This document shows, piece after piece, positions 40,171 through 53,700 of a stretch of DNA of 64,000 nucleotides. Position numbers and translations under genes: made by a program. The stretch lies in the NCBI RefSeq assembly GCF_964355755.1, contig NC_092676.1, positions 13,376,288 to 13,440,287 on the forward strand, given 5' to 3'. This stretch comes from Antedon mediterranea (lineage: Eukaryota > Echinodermata > Crinoidea > Comatulida > Antedonidae). How positions within the stretch are numbered: the first letter of the stretch is position 1; every line of letters begins with the position of its first letter. The notes beneath the pieces were generated by a model, which was not told the origin of the DNA, made no database searches, and saw only the letters and a program-made list of their open reading frames with translations.

Positions 40171-43100
40171 TTAATTATTCAATAGGTCAAATATCCTGTC
40201 TTTACTCTTTTTCCATTTCTGATCAGCAGTATAAAAGTTATACGAATACTCATTATTTATGAGGTTTATAATTTCATTTTTAAATAGCCCCCAAATATTT
40301 GCAGATTCTTTTTTTTCTGTCGTTTCTAGTTCTTTATATATTATGGAGGATTTATATATACAAAAATTAAAAACTGAAATTAATTCGTTTACAAGTTTGT
40401 TTGTTGTTCCAAAAATTACATTAACCCACTTTGGGAAGTCTTGCTGTACTGTAACCTCATTTGGAAGACACTGAACCAGCATATCTTTTTTTACATAATT
40501 ATAAGGACTAGATGGTACGCTCGCTTCGCTCGCGTACCATCTAGTTCGTGCCCACAGATGGTTCTCGAATACATAGTAATTTCAGCGTAAAAAGCTGGCG
40601 ATTTCAAATGTACGTACGGCAGGACTATAAAACATTGTCGTTTACAGAAACAAATAAGTAGACACAATGATTTATTTAGTCAACAAAAATTAACACCTAG
40701 AAACTTGTCACAAAAGGAGTCGAAATTTGTTATTTGGACTCATTTAAACAAACCCAATTTTGTTAAATTATTTTTTATATTTCTTTATTATCCAATCACT
40801 AACGAAGTATTTTTTGTATAGGCCTATAAATAATATACCACTAAATAGAGTAAAACATTTCCGATTTAATACTTTATTAAAACTTTCACTGCCTCATGGT
40901 CGATTGACATAGTAAAGTACATTTAAAGACCACTAATACGTTTATATTTTTGTAATTATTAATTAATACAAACGTTGAGAAACAACTGACGGTAATAAAG
41001 TATTATATTATTATGTGTTTATAATCTAAAAGTAGGGACTACCCACACTCACAGTGATAAAGTTTATTAGTATATTTGTTTATATTATATCTAACAGTAC
41101 CAACACACTTTTGATTCAAATGGCGATCAAAAGTGGTTAATACCTATTTGCAGTATTGTATAGCATTACAATACTATTTCTGTTTATTCTCCAAGGGTCT
41201 ATAAATTTACCTACTTGTGTTAAACCATGGAGGTATGCAATAATTTGGAATGTTTCATTCATTGCAAATCAATACATTTCTATAAACGTATATTAAATCT
41301 ATCAAAATAGTATTTTGTAAAGAAAATCGGCCTGTCTTCAACATTATGATGCTGTACTCTAGCTGTTCAACCGGTTTTCAGCTATTAAAAACAATTATCG
41401 TAGGAGGAGATAGGAAAATGCGAAGCCTCCTCGCATTTTTGTGGTGGGTATTTTTCAAGATGGACATCCATTAGACAGTGTATACCACGATCGAAAAACA
41501 CCCCTATTTGGGGCAAATCGTTGAACCTAAATTCGTTTTAATCGTCAATAACTAATTATCTAACTTAATTTAATTAGGAAATAGGGTTACATCAGGTGGT
41601 TAAAATCAGTACCGAAAGTACGAACCAACTTTATATACCATCGAGTAAAAATTCTAGAAGTAAGGCGCGATTTACCGAATTTTGCCCTTAAGTAAATTTA
41701 TATATAGATTCGATGTAACAACTTAAAATGAGCTACTTTTACCATGTGTTTCATTCTACATACTTTTCTATTCCATATTTCATTCCAGTCAATAATTTCA
41801 TCTCTAAATTCTATTTCCCATTTCATTTGAGGATTTGGAATAATACATATACCATTTATAAACTGCTTAAAATCGTAAGACGATCTTATCCTATTATGAA
41901 ATATATTATGTTCTCTAAATTGTATACCTATGCGTGCATTTTCCAACCTCATTTGTTCTTTACATATATCAGGTATTGCATTTATTGTTGCAAAGTATTC
42001 AATTAATCCATTCTGTTTATTCGACAGAGTTGGAATAATTTCTGCTGCAGTCAATAACCTGTTATTTACGATTATATCATTTACTCTTTTGTATCCAGAG
42101 TTTAACCAGGTGTTGAAATATAGAGATTTTCCCTCAATTGATGTTATAAATTTGTTTTCCCATAAGTGTTAGTATGCGCTTCAGTATTTAATTTACTACA
42201 ATTCGCAGTATAATCAACTAGATGCATATATTAGTTTGGAATACATTTCCAAATACCTGGGTTAGGATTTAACAGTCTATTAACCCAACTCAACTTCAGA
42301 GAGTCCACTAAGATATTAAAATTCACCACATTTATACCACCTTTATCTACTGTGTTTATAAGAGTTTTTCCTTTAATTTGTTCCCTTTTTCCTCCCCACA
42401 AAATCTATATAACAATGTATCAACTTTTGGAAAGATATAAGATGGTACATCTATTATACAAGCATTGTATATTAATTTTGAAATGGTAAGAGATTTTATT
42501 ACTGTTACCTTGCCAAAAAACATAAGGTTTCGTTTTTCCCATAGTTTTAGTGTATTCTCTAATTTTAAAACTGTATCATCCCAATTTCGTTTAACACAAG
42601 TATGTTTATCATACCCTACGTAGATTCCAAGGAATTTCACTGGTTCTTTGGTCCATTTGATATTAAATGGCGATGTCTGTTTGTTTTTATTTGCTCCAAT
42701 CCAAATTCCTTTCGATTTACTTTTATTTAACCTTAAACCTGATATTGAACAGAACATTTCAATTTCACACAGAAAATGGTTTAAACTAATTTCATCCTTT
42801 GTAAATATTACACTATCGTCAGCTAGTTGAGCTATTTTAACAATATGATCTTCATTTTCATAAAGCAGACAAAGGACAACCCTGTCTTACACCACATCTC
42901 ATATTGAATCTATCAGATATCCAACCATTGTGGGTTACAAGGCATTGTGTATCTGTATATATAGTTTTTACCCAGTTAATAAATGACTGTCCAAAACCAT
43001 ATTTTTTCAGACATATAAACATTAAATTTCTATCTATAGAATCAAACGCCTTGGCAAAACCTAGAAAAACTATTGCACCTGGCTGATTGTTATTTTCTGT

Positions 43101-43626
43101 ATATTACAATACATCTTCTACTAACCTAATATTCTCTCCTCCAAATCTCCCTTTGACATAACCTTTCTGATCATATCCAATTATAGATCCAATTACAATT
43201 TGCATTCTATTGGAGAGAACATGAGCCATTACTTTATAATCTACATTCAGTAGTGTTATAGGCCTCCAGTTTTCTAGTATTTCTTTTTGTCCGCCTTTAA
43301 ACAGTTGATTTATAATACCTAGTCTTTGTGAGCCGCCTAATCTTTTGCTAATAATATAGCAGTTATTCAAAGCGTCACATAACATATCTTTAATATCAAC
43401 CCAAAAATGTCTATAAAATTCAACACTCAAGCGATCCGAACCTGGACTTTGTTGAGTTTCATTTTTTCTATAGCATTTGTAAGTTCTTCTGCTGATATTA
43501 ATCCTTCACATTTCACAGAGTTGTCATAAGAAAGTGTATTTATTTTAGTGTTTCTTACATACTTATTTATCCTACCCTGTGGAATTGTTTTACATGCATA
43601 AAACTTTTCATAAAAGCTTACTTGTT
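40171..43626 (-). pseudogene. LINE ORF2 fragment, copy 2, interrupted by a Helitron
   Basis: Same domain order and shared lesions as copy 1: frameshift before SVEFYRHFWVDIK, stop after VEDVL, motif A Asp changed to Gly (FLGFAKAF), deletion between GCPLSAL and QLADDS, and frameshift at the FWGGKR-like box. The reading EQVSFYEKFYACKTIPQGR (43.5-43.6 kb) extends into the region before the RT. The Helitron separates the part ending VAHFKLLHRI from the C-terminal part starting at 40482 (LVQCLPNEVTVQQDF). Confidence 0.85.
40508..41708 (-). mobile_element. Non-autonomous Helitron, 1201 bp
   Basis: Absent from the matching sites in LINE copies 1 (near 21859) and 3 (near 56780), which read AAGGATTCGATG without interruption. 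On the reverse strand it starts TCTATATATAAATTTAC and ends CGTACCATCTAG, between a host A and a host T. 5'-TC, 3'-CTRR (here CTAG), insertion between A and T and no target duplication are the classic Helitron signature. The 3' end is a palindrome: CTAGATGGTACGC (40508-40520) pairs with GCGTACCATCTAG around an 11-nt core. A second inverted repeat, AAAATGCGA/TCGCATTTT, lies at 41415-41439. No Rep/helicase is encoded. Its length is confirmed by offsets between copies 2 and 3 (16272 before, 15071 after, difference 1201). Confidence 0.85.
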
Positions 43627-46530
43627 CGACCTCGATTTTAAGTACAGACAGTGACCCCAATTTTACTTACAGACATCGACCTAGTTTTAACGTAAAGATA
43701 TACACCTCGTTTTGACGTACATACATCGACAGGGATTTTACGTAAAGACAACGACCCCGATTTCACGAACAGACATCGACCCCGATTTAACGTACATACA
43801 TCGAACCCGATTTTACGTACAGACATCGACCCCGTTTTGACGTACAGACTTCGACAGCGATTTTACGTAAAGACAACGACCCCGATTTCACGAACAGACA
43901 TCGATCCCGTATTTACGTACAGGCATCCACCCCGATTTTACGTACAGACATCGACCCCGATTTTACGTACATACATCGACCACTATTTTAAGTACAGAGA
44001 TCGACCCAGTTTTACGTACAGACATCGACCCCGATTTTACGTACAGACATCGACCCTGATCCTACGTACAGACATCGACCCCGTTTTTACATAGAGACAT
44101 CGACTCTGTTTTAACGTACAGACATCGACCTAGTTTTTACGTACCGACATCGACCTCAATTTTACGTAGGGACATCGACCCCGATTTTACATACATACAT
44201 CGACCCCGATTTTACGTACAGACATTGACCTCGATTTTACGTACATGCATCGACCCTGATTTTACGTACAGACATCGACTTCGATTTTACGTACATTCAT
44301 CGACCTAGTTTTGACGTACAGACATCGACACAGATTTTACGCAAAGATATCGACCCCGATTTCACGTACAGACATCGACCACGATTTTACTTGCAGACAT
44401 CAACACAGTTTTTACGTACAGATAGCGACACCGTTTTACGTACCGATTACGACCCCGATTTTACGTACAGAAATCGACCTAGTTTTTAGGTACAGACATC
44501 GACACTGATTTTACGTACAGACATTGACCCCGATTTTACGTACAGACATCGACCTAGTTTTTACATACAGACATCGACCCCGTTTTTACATACACATATA
44601 CATCGACCTCGATTTTACGTATAGACATCGAACCCGTTTTTACGTACAGGTATCGACAATGATTTTACGTACAGACATTGACCTAGTTTTGAACTACAGA
44701 CATCGACCACGTTTTTACGTACAGACGTTGATCCTAATTTTACGTACAGACATGTATCTCGATTTTACGTACATACATCGACCACAAATCAACGTAGAGA
44801 CATCGACCCCGATTTTACGTACAGACATCGACAATGATTTTACGTACAGACATCGACCCCTATTGTACGTACAGAGATCAACCCAGTTTTTACGTACAGA
44901 CATCGACCCCGATTTTACGTACATACATCGACCCCTATTTTACGTACAGAGATCGACCCAGTTTTTACGTACCGACATCGACCTCAATTTTACGTACAGA
45001 CATCGACTCCGATTTTACGTACATACATCGACCCCGATTTTACGTACAGACATTGACCTCGATTTTACGTACATGCACCGACCCTGATTTTACGTACAGA
45101 CATCGACCTCGATTTTACGTACAGTCATCGACCTAGTTTTGACGTACAGACATCGGCCTAGTTTTTACTTACAGACCTCGACATAGTTTTTATGCAATGA
45201 CAGCAACCCCGACTTTACGTACAGATATGGACCCCGATTTTACGTACAGACATCGACCTAGTTTTGAACTACAGATATCGACCACGTTTTTACGTACATA
45301 CATCGACCCTGATTTTAAGTACAGACATGTACCTCGATTTTACGTACATACATCGACCAAAAATCAACGTAGAGACATCGACCCCGATTTTACGTACAGA
45401 CATCGACAATGATTTTACGTACAGACATCGACCTAGTTTTGACCTACATACATCGACCTAGTTTTCACGTACAGACATCTACCCCGTTTTTACATACAGA
45501 CATCGATCTAGTTTTTTACGTACAGAGATCGACCTAGTTTTTACGCAAGACATCGACCCCATATTTACGTACAAACGTCGACCTAGGTTTTACGTACATA
45601 CATCAACTCCGTTTTTACGTAAAGACATCGACCCCGATTTTACGTACCGAGAGCGACCCCAATTTTACTTACAGACATCAACCCCGTTTTGAGGTACAGA
45701 CATCGACACCGATTTTACGCAAAGACAACGATCCCGATTTCACGTACAGACATCGACCCCGATTTTATGTACAGACATCAACCCCGATTTTACGTGCATA
45801 CATCGACCCCGATTTTACGTACAGACATTGACCCAGTTTTTACGTACAGACATTGACCCAGTTTTTACGTACAGACATCAACACCTTTTTACGTACAGAC
45901 ATCGACCTAGTTTTTACGTACAGACATCGACCTCGATTTTACGTACATACTTTGACCGCTATTTTACGTACAGACATAGACCTCTTTTTACATACAGACA
46001 ACGATCCCGATTTTACATACAGACATCGACACCAATTTTACGCAAAGACAACGACCCCGATTTCACGAATAGACATCGATTCCGATTTTACGTACATACA
46101 TCGACCCGATTTTACGTACAGTCATCGACCCAGTTTTTACGTATAGACATCGACCTAGTTTCTACGTATAAACATCGACCCCGATTTTACGTACATACAT
46201 CGACCCCGATTTTACGTACAGACATCGACCCCGATTTTACGTACATACATCGACCCCGATTTTACATACATACATCGACTCCTATTTTACATACAGACAA
46301 CGACCCCGATTTTACGTACAGACATCGACCTAGTTTTGACGTACAGATATCTACCCCGTTTTGACGTACAGACATCGACACCAATTTTACGCAAAGACAA
46401 CGACCCCGATTTCACGAATAGACATCGATCCCGTATTTACGTACAGACATCGATCCCGTATTTACTTACAGACATCGACCTAGTTTCTACGTGCAAATTT
46501 GAACCTCGATTTAACGTACTTATATCGATC
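43627..46530 (+). repeat. 25-bp minisatellite array, segment 3
   Basis: Begins in the same phase as the array after LINE copies 1 and 3. From about 43.84 kb it matches 31.29-34.06 kb at offsets of 12549 and then 12474 bp. It ends where a Jockey-superfamily LINE is inserted. Confidence 0.95.
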
Positions 46531-48356
46531 TTATATCGATATCGTACTTATTGTAAATAATACTAATCAAAGTAGGGACCTACTTAAATTTAGTTTTGTT
46601 AATCAGGAATATATTTATAAACAATTAAACGCACTCGATGTTAGTAAAGCGACAGGCTTAGATGAGCTTCCAGCTAAAATGCTGAAGTTGGTTATTGATC
46701 AAATCGTTGGACCTCTCACTTATTTGGTAAATCTCTCACTCTCAACCAGTACTTTTCCAAAAAGATGGAAATGTGCCAAAATATGCCCAGTGTTTAAGGG
46801 GGGAGATAGGACTGAAGCTAGCAACTACAGACCCATATCAATTTTACCGATTCTTTCTAAAATTATCGAGAGGGTGGTATTTGATCAGGTCTATCAATTT
46901 ATTAACTCAAAAAATATGATTTATGCTTACCAATCAGGATTTCGTCCTAATTTCTCTACTGTATCTTCATTATTAAACATTACAGAAGATTGGATAAATG
47001 ATATTGATTGTGGGAAGTATATAGGTTTAGTCATGCTTGATCTGAAAAAAGCTTTCGACACGGTAGACCATACCATACTTATAGACAAGCTTAAATCATT
47101 TAACTTAGATGTCTCTATTATAAATTGATTTAAAGACTATCTTTGTGATCGTACGCACTTAACACAAGTAAATGGTGTCCGATCAGATAAATGCTATAGT
47201 AATTGTGGAATCCCCCAAGGATCAATTTTGGGACCACTCTTATTTATACTTTATGTAAATGATCTACCAAAGCATGTAAATAGTGTACAGATTAGTATGT
47301 ATGCAGATGATACAGCTCTTTACTTTGCATCTTCTGATATAAATGAAGTACTTGCAAAAATTAATGAAGATTTTAAAAAAATCAAATCATGGCTAGCAAG
47401 TAACAAGCTTAGTCTAAATGTAAATAAAACTCAGTGTATGTTTATAGGAACACAACAAAGGCTTGCAAAATTAGCAAACATTGATCTAAATTTAAACATA
47501 GACAATGTTCGGCTACAAAGAGTAAAAAGCTGTAAACATCTAGGTGTTGTTATTGATGAATATTTACTGTGGGATAAACAAATAGATAATGTTAAAAGTA
47601 AAGTATTGCCAGGCTTGTACTACTTAAAAAAATCTTCAAATCTCGTCCCAAAACATGTATCTTGCTTAATGTATAATAGTATTATCTCTCCACAGTTTAA
47701 CTATTGTAATATTGTGTGGGGCAGATCAAATAAAAAAAATACTAATAAACTACAAATGCTACAAAACAGAGCAGCCAAAATTATTACAAAAACAAGGAAA
47801 TACGACTCAAGTACACAAGCCCTGCAAAACTTAAACTGGATAAATCTTAATACTCAACTACATAATAATGAAGCCAAAATGTTATATAAAATATTCCATA
47901 ATCAAGCACCACCATATCTAAACGAACTATTTACACCCAAACTAGACACATACAATACAAGATCAAAGGATGTATTAAAATTGAATAAACCCAAAACAGA
48001 AAATAAAAAAAAAAGTTTTTCATATCATGGTGCTAGTTTATGGAATACTCTAAAAAAACCAATGCAAAATGCCACAAATTTGAATACTTTCAAAAAATTA
48101 TTGGTGTGATTTATTATTTATTTTGTACTCTTATCACAAATGTAATTAAGGTTTCTGTTCATATATTTTTGTTCTCTAATTTGTTATTTTTAAAATTTGT
48201 TATTTTTAAAATTTGTTATTTTTAAAATTTGTTATTTTTAAATGTGTAATGTACTACTGTTAGTTGATCACGGCCTTGTAGAAGAACACCTTTATGGTGA
48301 CACAAGCTTTTCCGTGTTAAAATAAAGTATTTATTATTATTATTATTATTATTATC
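46531..48356 (+). mobile_element. Jockey-superfamily (CR1/L2/Daphne-like) LINE, 5'-truncated
   Basis: 1826-bp insertion. The array on the left (ending TATATCGATC) joins in register to that on the right (CCGATTTGACG), as in the empty sites near 29950 and 34060, and the offset change confirms the length exactly. It encodes an RT, has a 3' untranslated part with a 16-bp tandem (TTGTTATTTTTAAAAT, four times from 48181), a CACC/GGTG hairpin near 48288 and a (TTA)n tail. A minimal ATC may be a target duplication. The 5' junction contains repeated pieces of target sequence, CTTATATCGAT twice and then CGTACTTA. Confidence 0.88.
46547..48109 (+). pseudogene. Reverse transcriptase of the Jockey-superfamily LINE, one nonsense codon
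   Basis: Would prime reverse transcription at a nicked target. Signs in order: ALDVSKATGLDELPAKMLK, FPKRWKCAKICPVFKGGD, NYRPISILPILSKIIERVV (before motif A), VMLDLKKAFDTVDH (motif A), GIPQGSILGPLLFILYVNDL (motif B), SMYADDTALY (motif C, YADD), KHLGVVIDEYLLWDKQI, LQMLQNRAAKIIT and the C-terminal SFSYHGASLWNTLKK. One TGA at 47126-47128, before FKDYL, interrupts an otherwise single frame; relatives usually have Trp there. The endonuclease is missing because of 5' truncation, and the frame's upstream extension is 25-bp array, not gene. The insertion looks young. Confidence 0.88.
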
Positions 48357-50754
48357 CCGATTTGACGTACATACATCGATCCCGTATTTATGTACAGACA
48401 TCGATCCCGTATTTACTTACAGACATCAACCTAGTTTCTACGTACAAACATCGATCCCGATTTAACGTACATACATCGACCCCGATTTTACGTACATACA
48501 TCGACCCCGATTTTACGTACAGTCATCGACCCAGTTTTTACGTACATACATCAACCTCGATTTTACGTACAGACATTGACCCGATTTTACGTACATACAT
48601 CGACCCCGATTTTACATACATACATCGACTCCTATTTTACATACAGACAACGACCCCGATTTTACGTACAGACATCGACCTAGTTTTGACGTACAGATAC
48701 CTACCCCGTTTTGACGTACAGACATCGACACCAATTTTACGCAAAGACAACGACCCCGATTTCACGAATATACATCGATCCCGTATTTACGTACAGACAT
48801 CGATCCCGTATTTACTTACAGACATCGACCTAGTTTCTACGTGCAAATATCAACCTCGATTTAACGTACTTATATCGATCCCGATTTGACTTACATACAT
48901 CAATCCCGTATTTACGTACAGACATCGATCCCGTATTTACTTACAGACATTGACCTAGTTTCTACGTACAAACATCGATCCCGATTTAACGTACATACAT
49001 CGACCCCGATTTTACGTACAGACATCGACCCCGATTTTACGTAAATACATCGACCCGATTTTACGTACAGTCATCGACACAGTTTTTACGTACAGACATC
49101 GACCCCGATTTTCCGTACACGCATCGACTCCGATTTAACGTACAAACATCGATCCCGATTTTACGTACAGACATCGACCCCGATTTTACGTATAGACATC
49201 GCCCCGATTTTACGTAAAGTCATCGACCCAGTTTTTACGTACAGACATCGACCTTGATTTTACGTACAGAAATCAACCCCGATTTTACGTAAAGACATCG
49301 ACCCTGATTTTACATACAGACATCGACCTAGTTTTTACGTACAGACATCGACCCCGTTTTTACATACATATATCGACTCCGTTTTTACGTACAGACATCG
49401 ACCTAGTTTTTACGTACCGACATCGACCTCAATTTTACGTGCAGACATCGACCCCGATTTTACGTACAGACATCGACCTAGCTTTGAACTACAGACATCA
49501 ACTGCGATTTTACGTACAGACATCGACCTACCTTTGAACTACAGACATCGACACCGGTTTTACGTACAGACATCGACCCTGATTTTACGTACAGACATCG
49601 ACCCCGTCTTTACATACAGACATCGATCTTGTTTTTTAAGTACAGAGATCGACCTAGTTTTTACGTACCGACATCGACCCAGTTTTTACATACAGATATC
49701 GAATCCGATTTTCCGCACAGACATTGACCCCGATTTCACGTGCAGACACCGACCCCATTTTTACGTACAGGCATCGACCCCGATTTAATGTATAGACATC
49801 GACCCCGATTTTATGTACAGACATCGGCCTAGTTTTTATGTACAGACATCGACCTAGTTTTTAGGTACCGACATCGACCTCAATTTTACGTGCAGACATC
49901 GACCCCAATTTTACGTACAGACATCGACCTAGCTTTGAACTACAGACATCAACTGCGTTTTTACGTAAATATATCGACCCCAATTTTACGTACAGATATC
50001 GACCCAGTTTTTTCGTACAGACATCGACGCCATTTTTACGTACAGACATCGACCTTGATTTTACATACAGAAATGTACCCCGATTTTACGTACAGACATC
50101 GACCCCGATTTTTACGTATAGACATCGACCTTGATTTAACGTACAGACATCGAACCCGTTTTTACGTGCAGAGATCGATCCCGTCTTTACATACAGACAT
50201 CGACCTAGTTTTTACGTAAAGACATCGACCCTGATTTTACATACAGACATCGACCTAGTTTTGACGTACAGACATCGATCCCGTTTTTACATACATATAT
50301 CGACTCCGTTTTTACGTACAGACATCGACCTAGTTTTTACGTACCGACATCAACCTTGATTTTACGTAGAGACATTGACCCCGATTTTACGTACATACAT
50401 CGACCTCGATTTTAGGTACAGACATCGACCCCGATTTTACGTACAGACATCGACCTAGTTTTGACGTACAGACATCGACCCAAATTTCACGATCAGACAT
50501 CGATCCCGTATTTACGTACAGATATCGATCTCGTATTTACGTACAGACATCGACCCCGTTTTTACGTAAAGACATTGACCTAGTTTTTATGTACCGACAT
50601 CGACCAAGTTTTTACGTACAGAAATCGACCCCGATTTTACGCACAGACATCGACCCCGATTTTACGTACAGACATCGACCCCGATTTTACGTACAGACAT
50701 CGACCCCGATTTTACGTATAGACATCGCCCCGATTTTACGTAAAGTCATCGACC

Positions 50755-53700
50755 CAGTTTTTACGTACAGACATCGACCTTGATTTTACGTACAGAAATC
50801 AACCCCGATTTTACGTACATACATCGACCCCGATTTTACGTACAGACATCGACCCCGATTTTACGTACAGACATCGACCTAGTTTTTACGCACCGACATC
50901 GACCTAGACTTTACATACAGTCAGCGACCCCGATTTTACATACAGACATTGACCTAGTTTTGACGTACAGATATCGACCCCGTTTTGACGTACAGATATC
51001 GACACCGATTTTACGCAAAGACAACGACCCCGATTTCACGTACAGACATCGACACCGATTTTACGTACAAACATCGACCATGATTTTACATACAGACATC
51101 GACCTAGTTTTTACGTACAGACATCGACCCTGATTTTACATACAGACATCGACCTAGTTTTGACGTACAGACATCGACCCCGTTTTTACATACAGATATC
51201 GACTCTGTTTTTACGTACAGACATCGACCTAGTTTTTACGTACCGACATCGACCTCGACTTTACGGACAGACAGCGACCCCGATTTTACGTACAGCCATC
51301 AACCCCGTTTTGACGTACAGACATCGACTTAATTTTGACGTACAGACATCGACTTAATTTTGACGTACAGACATTGACCCCGATTTTACGTACAGACATC
51401 GACCAAGTTTTTACGTACAGACCTCAACCTCGATTTTACGTACAGACATCGACCCCGTTTTTACGTACATACCTTGACCCCAATTTAACGTACAGACATC
51501 GACCCCAATTTTACGTACAGACATCGACCTAGTTTTTACGTACAGACATCGACCCCGATTTTACGTACAGACATCGACTCCTCTTTTATGTACAGACATC
51601 GACCCTGATTTTCCGTACAGATATCGACCCCGATTTTACGTACATACATCGACCCCGATTTTACGTACAGACATCGACCTCGATTTTAAGTACAGACATC
51701 GACCCGATTTTACCTACAGTCATCGACCCAGTTTTTACGTACAGACATCAACCTCGATTTTACGTACCGACATCGATCCCTAATTTACGTACATACATCG
51801 ACCCCGATTTTACGTACATACATCGATCCCTATTTTACGTACAGAGATCGACTCAGTTTTTACGTATAGACATCGACCCCGATTTTACATTCAGACATCG
51901 ACCCCGATTAAACGTACATACATCGAACCCGATTTTACGTACATACATCGACCCCGATTTTACGTACAGCCATCAACCCCGTTTTTACGTACAGATATCG
52001 ACCCCGTTTTGACGGACAGAAATCGACCCCGTTTTGAGGTACAGACATTGACCACGTTTTTACGTTCAGACATCGAACCCGATTTACAGTACAGGCATCG
52101 ACTCCGATTTAACTTAAAGACAACGACCCCGAATTCACGAACAGACATCGATCCCGTATTTAGGTACAGACATCGACCCCTATTTTACGTACAGAGATCG
52201 ACCCAGTTTTTACGTACAGACATCGACCCCGATTTTACGTACAGACATCGACCCCGATTTAACGTACATACATCGAACCTGATTTTACGTACATACATCA
52301 ACCCCGATTTTACGTACAGCCATCAACCTCGTTTTTGCGTACAGACATTGACCTAGTTTTGACATACAGATATCGACCCCGTTTTGACGTACAGAAATCG
52401 ACCACGTTTTTACGTACAGACATCGAACCCGATTTACCGTACAGGCATCGATTCCGATTTAACGTACAGACATCAACCCCGATTTTATGTACATACATCG
52501 ACCCCGATTTTACGTACAGACATCGACCTCGATTTTACGTATAAACATCGACCCAGTTTTTACGTACAGACATCGTCCTTGTTTTTACGTACAGACATCG
52601 ACCCTTATTTTACAAACAGACATCGACCTAGTTTTGACGTACATATATCGACTCCGTTTTTACGTACAGACATCGACCTAGTTGTTACGTACAGACATCG
52701 ACCCTGATTTTACATACAGACATCGACCCAGTTTTTACGTACAGACATCGACCTTGATTTTACGTACAGAAATCAACCCCGATTTTACGTACATACATCG
52801 ACCCCGATTTTACGTACAGACATCGACCCCGATTTTACGTACAGACATCGACCTAGTTTTTACGCACCGACATCGACCTAGACTTTACATACAGTCAGCG
52901 ACCCCGATTTTACATACAGACATTGACCTAGTTTTGACGTACAGATATCGACCCCGTTTTGACGTACAGATATCGACACCAATTTTACGCAAAGACAACG
53001 ACCCCGATTTCACGTACAGACATCGACACCGATTTTACGTACAAACATCGACCATGATTTTACATACAGACATCGACCTAGTTTTTACGTACAGACATCG
53101 ACCCTGATTTTACATACAGACATCGACCTAGTTTTGACGTACAGACATCGACCCCGTTTTTACATACAGATATCGACTCTGTTTTTACGTACAGACATCG
53201 ACCTAGTTCTTACGTACCGACATCGACCTCGACTTTACGGACAGACAGCGACCCCGATTTTACGTACAGCCATCAACCCCGTTTTGACGTACAGACATCG
53301 ACTTAATTTTGACGTACAGACATCGACTTAATTTTGACGTACAGACATTGACCCCGATTTTACGTACAGACATCGACCAAGTTTTTACGTACAGACCTCA
53401 ACCTCGATTTTACGTACAGACATCGACCCCGTTTTTACGTACATACCTTGACCCCAATTTAACGTACAGACATCGACCCCAATTTTACGTACAGACATCG
53501 ACCTAGTTTTTACGTACAGACATCGACCCCGATTTTACGTACAGACATCGACTCCTCTTTTATGTACAGACATCGACCCTGATTTTCCGTACAGATATCG
53601 ACCCCGATTTTACGTACATACATCGACCCCGATTTTACGTACAGACATCGACCTCGATTTTAAGTACAGACATCGACCCGATTTTACCTACAGTCATCGA

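Larger units (their letters stand above)
39346..43626 (-). mobile_element. L1/Tx1-like LINE fragment, copy 2 (carrying a Helitron)
   Basis: Paralogue of the 20698 copy with the same edges and the same CGACCTCGAT overlap (39336-39345 and 43627-43636). 4281 bp in total, 3080 bp without the 1201-bp Helitron at 40508-41708. Only scattered substitutions and homopolymer changes separate it from the other copies. Confidence 0.88.

Noticed and set aside
46499-46546. N-terminal extension of the Jockey-like RT frame (MNLDLTYLYRS)
   Set aside because: This part is 25-bp array and junction filler, outside the LINE.
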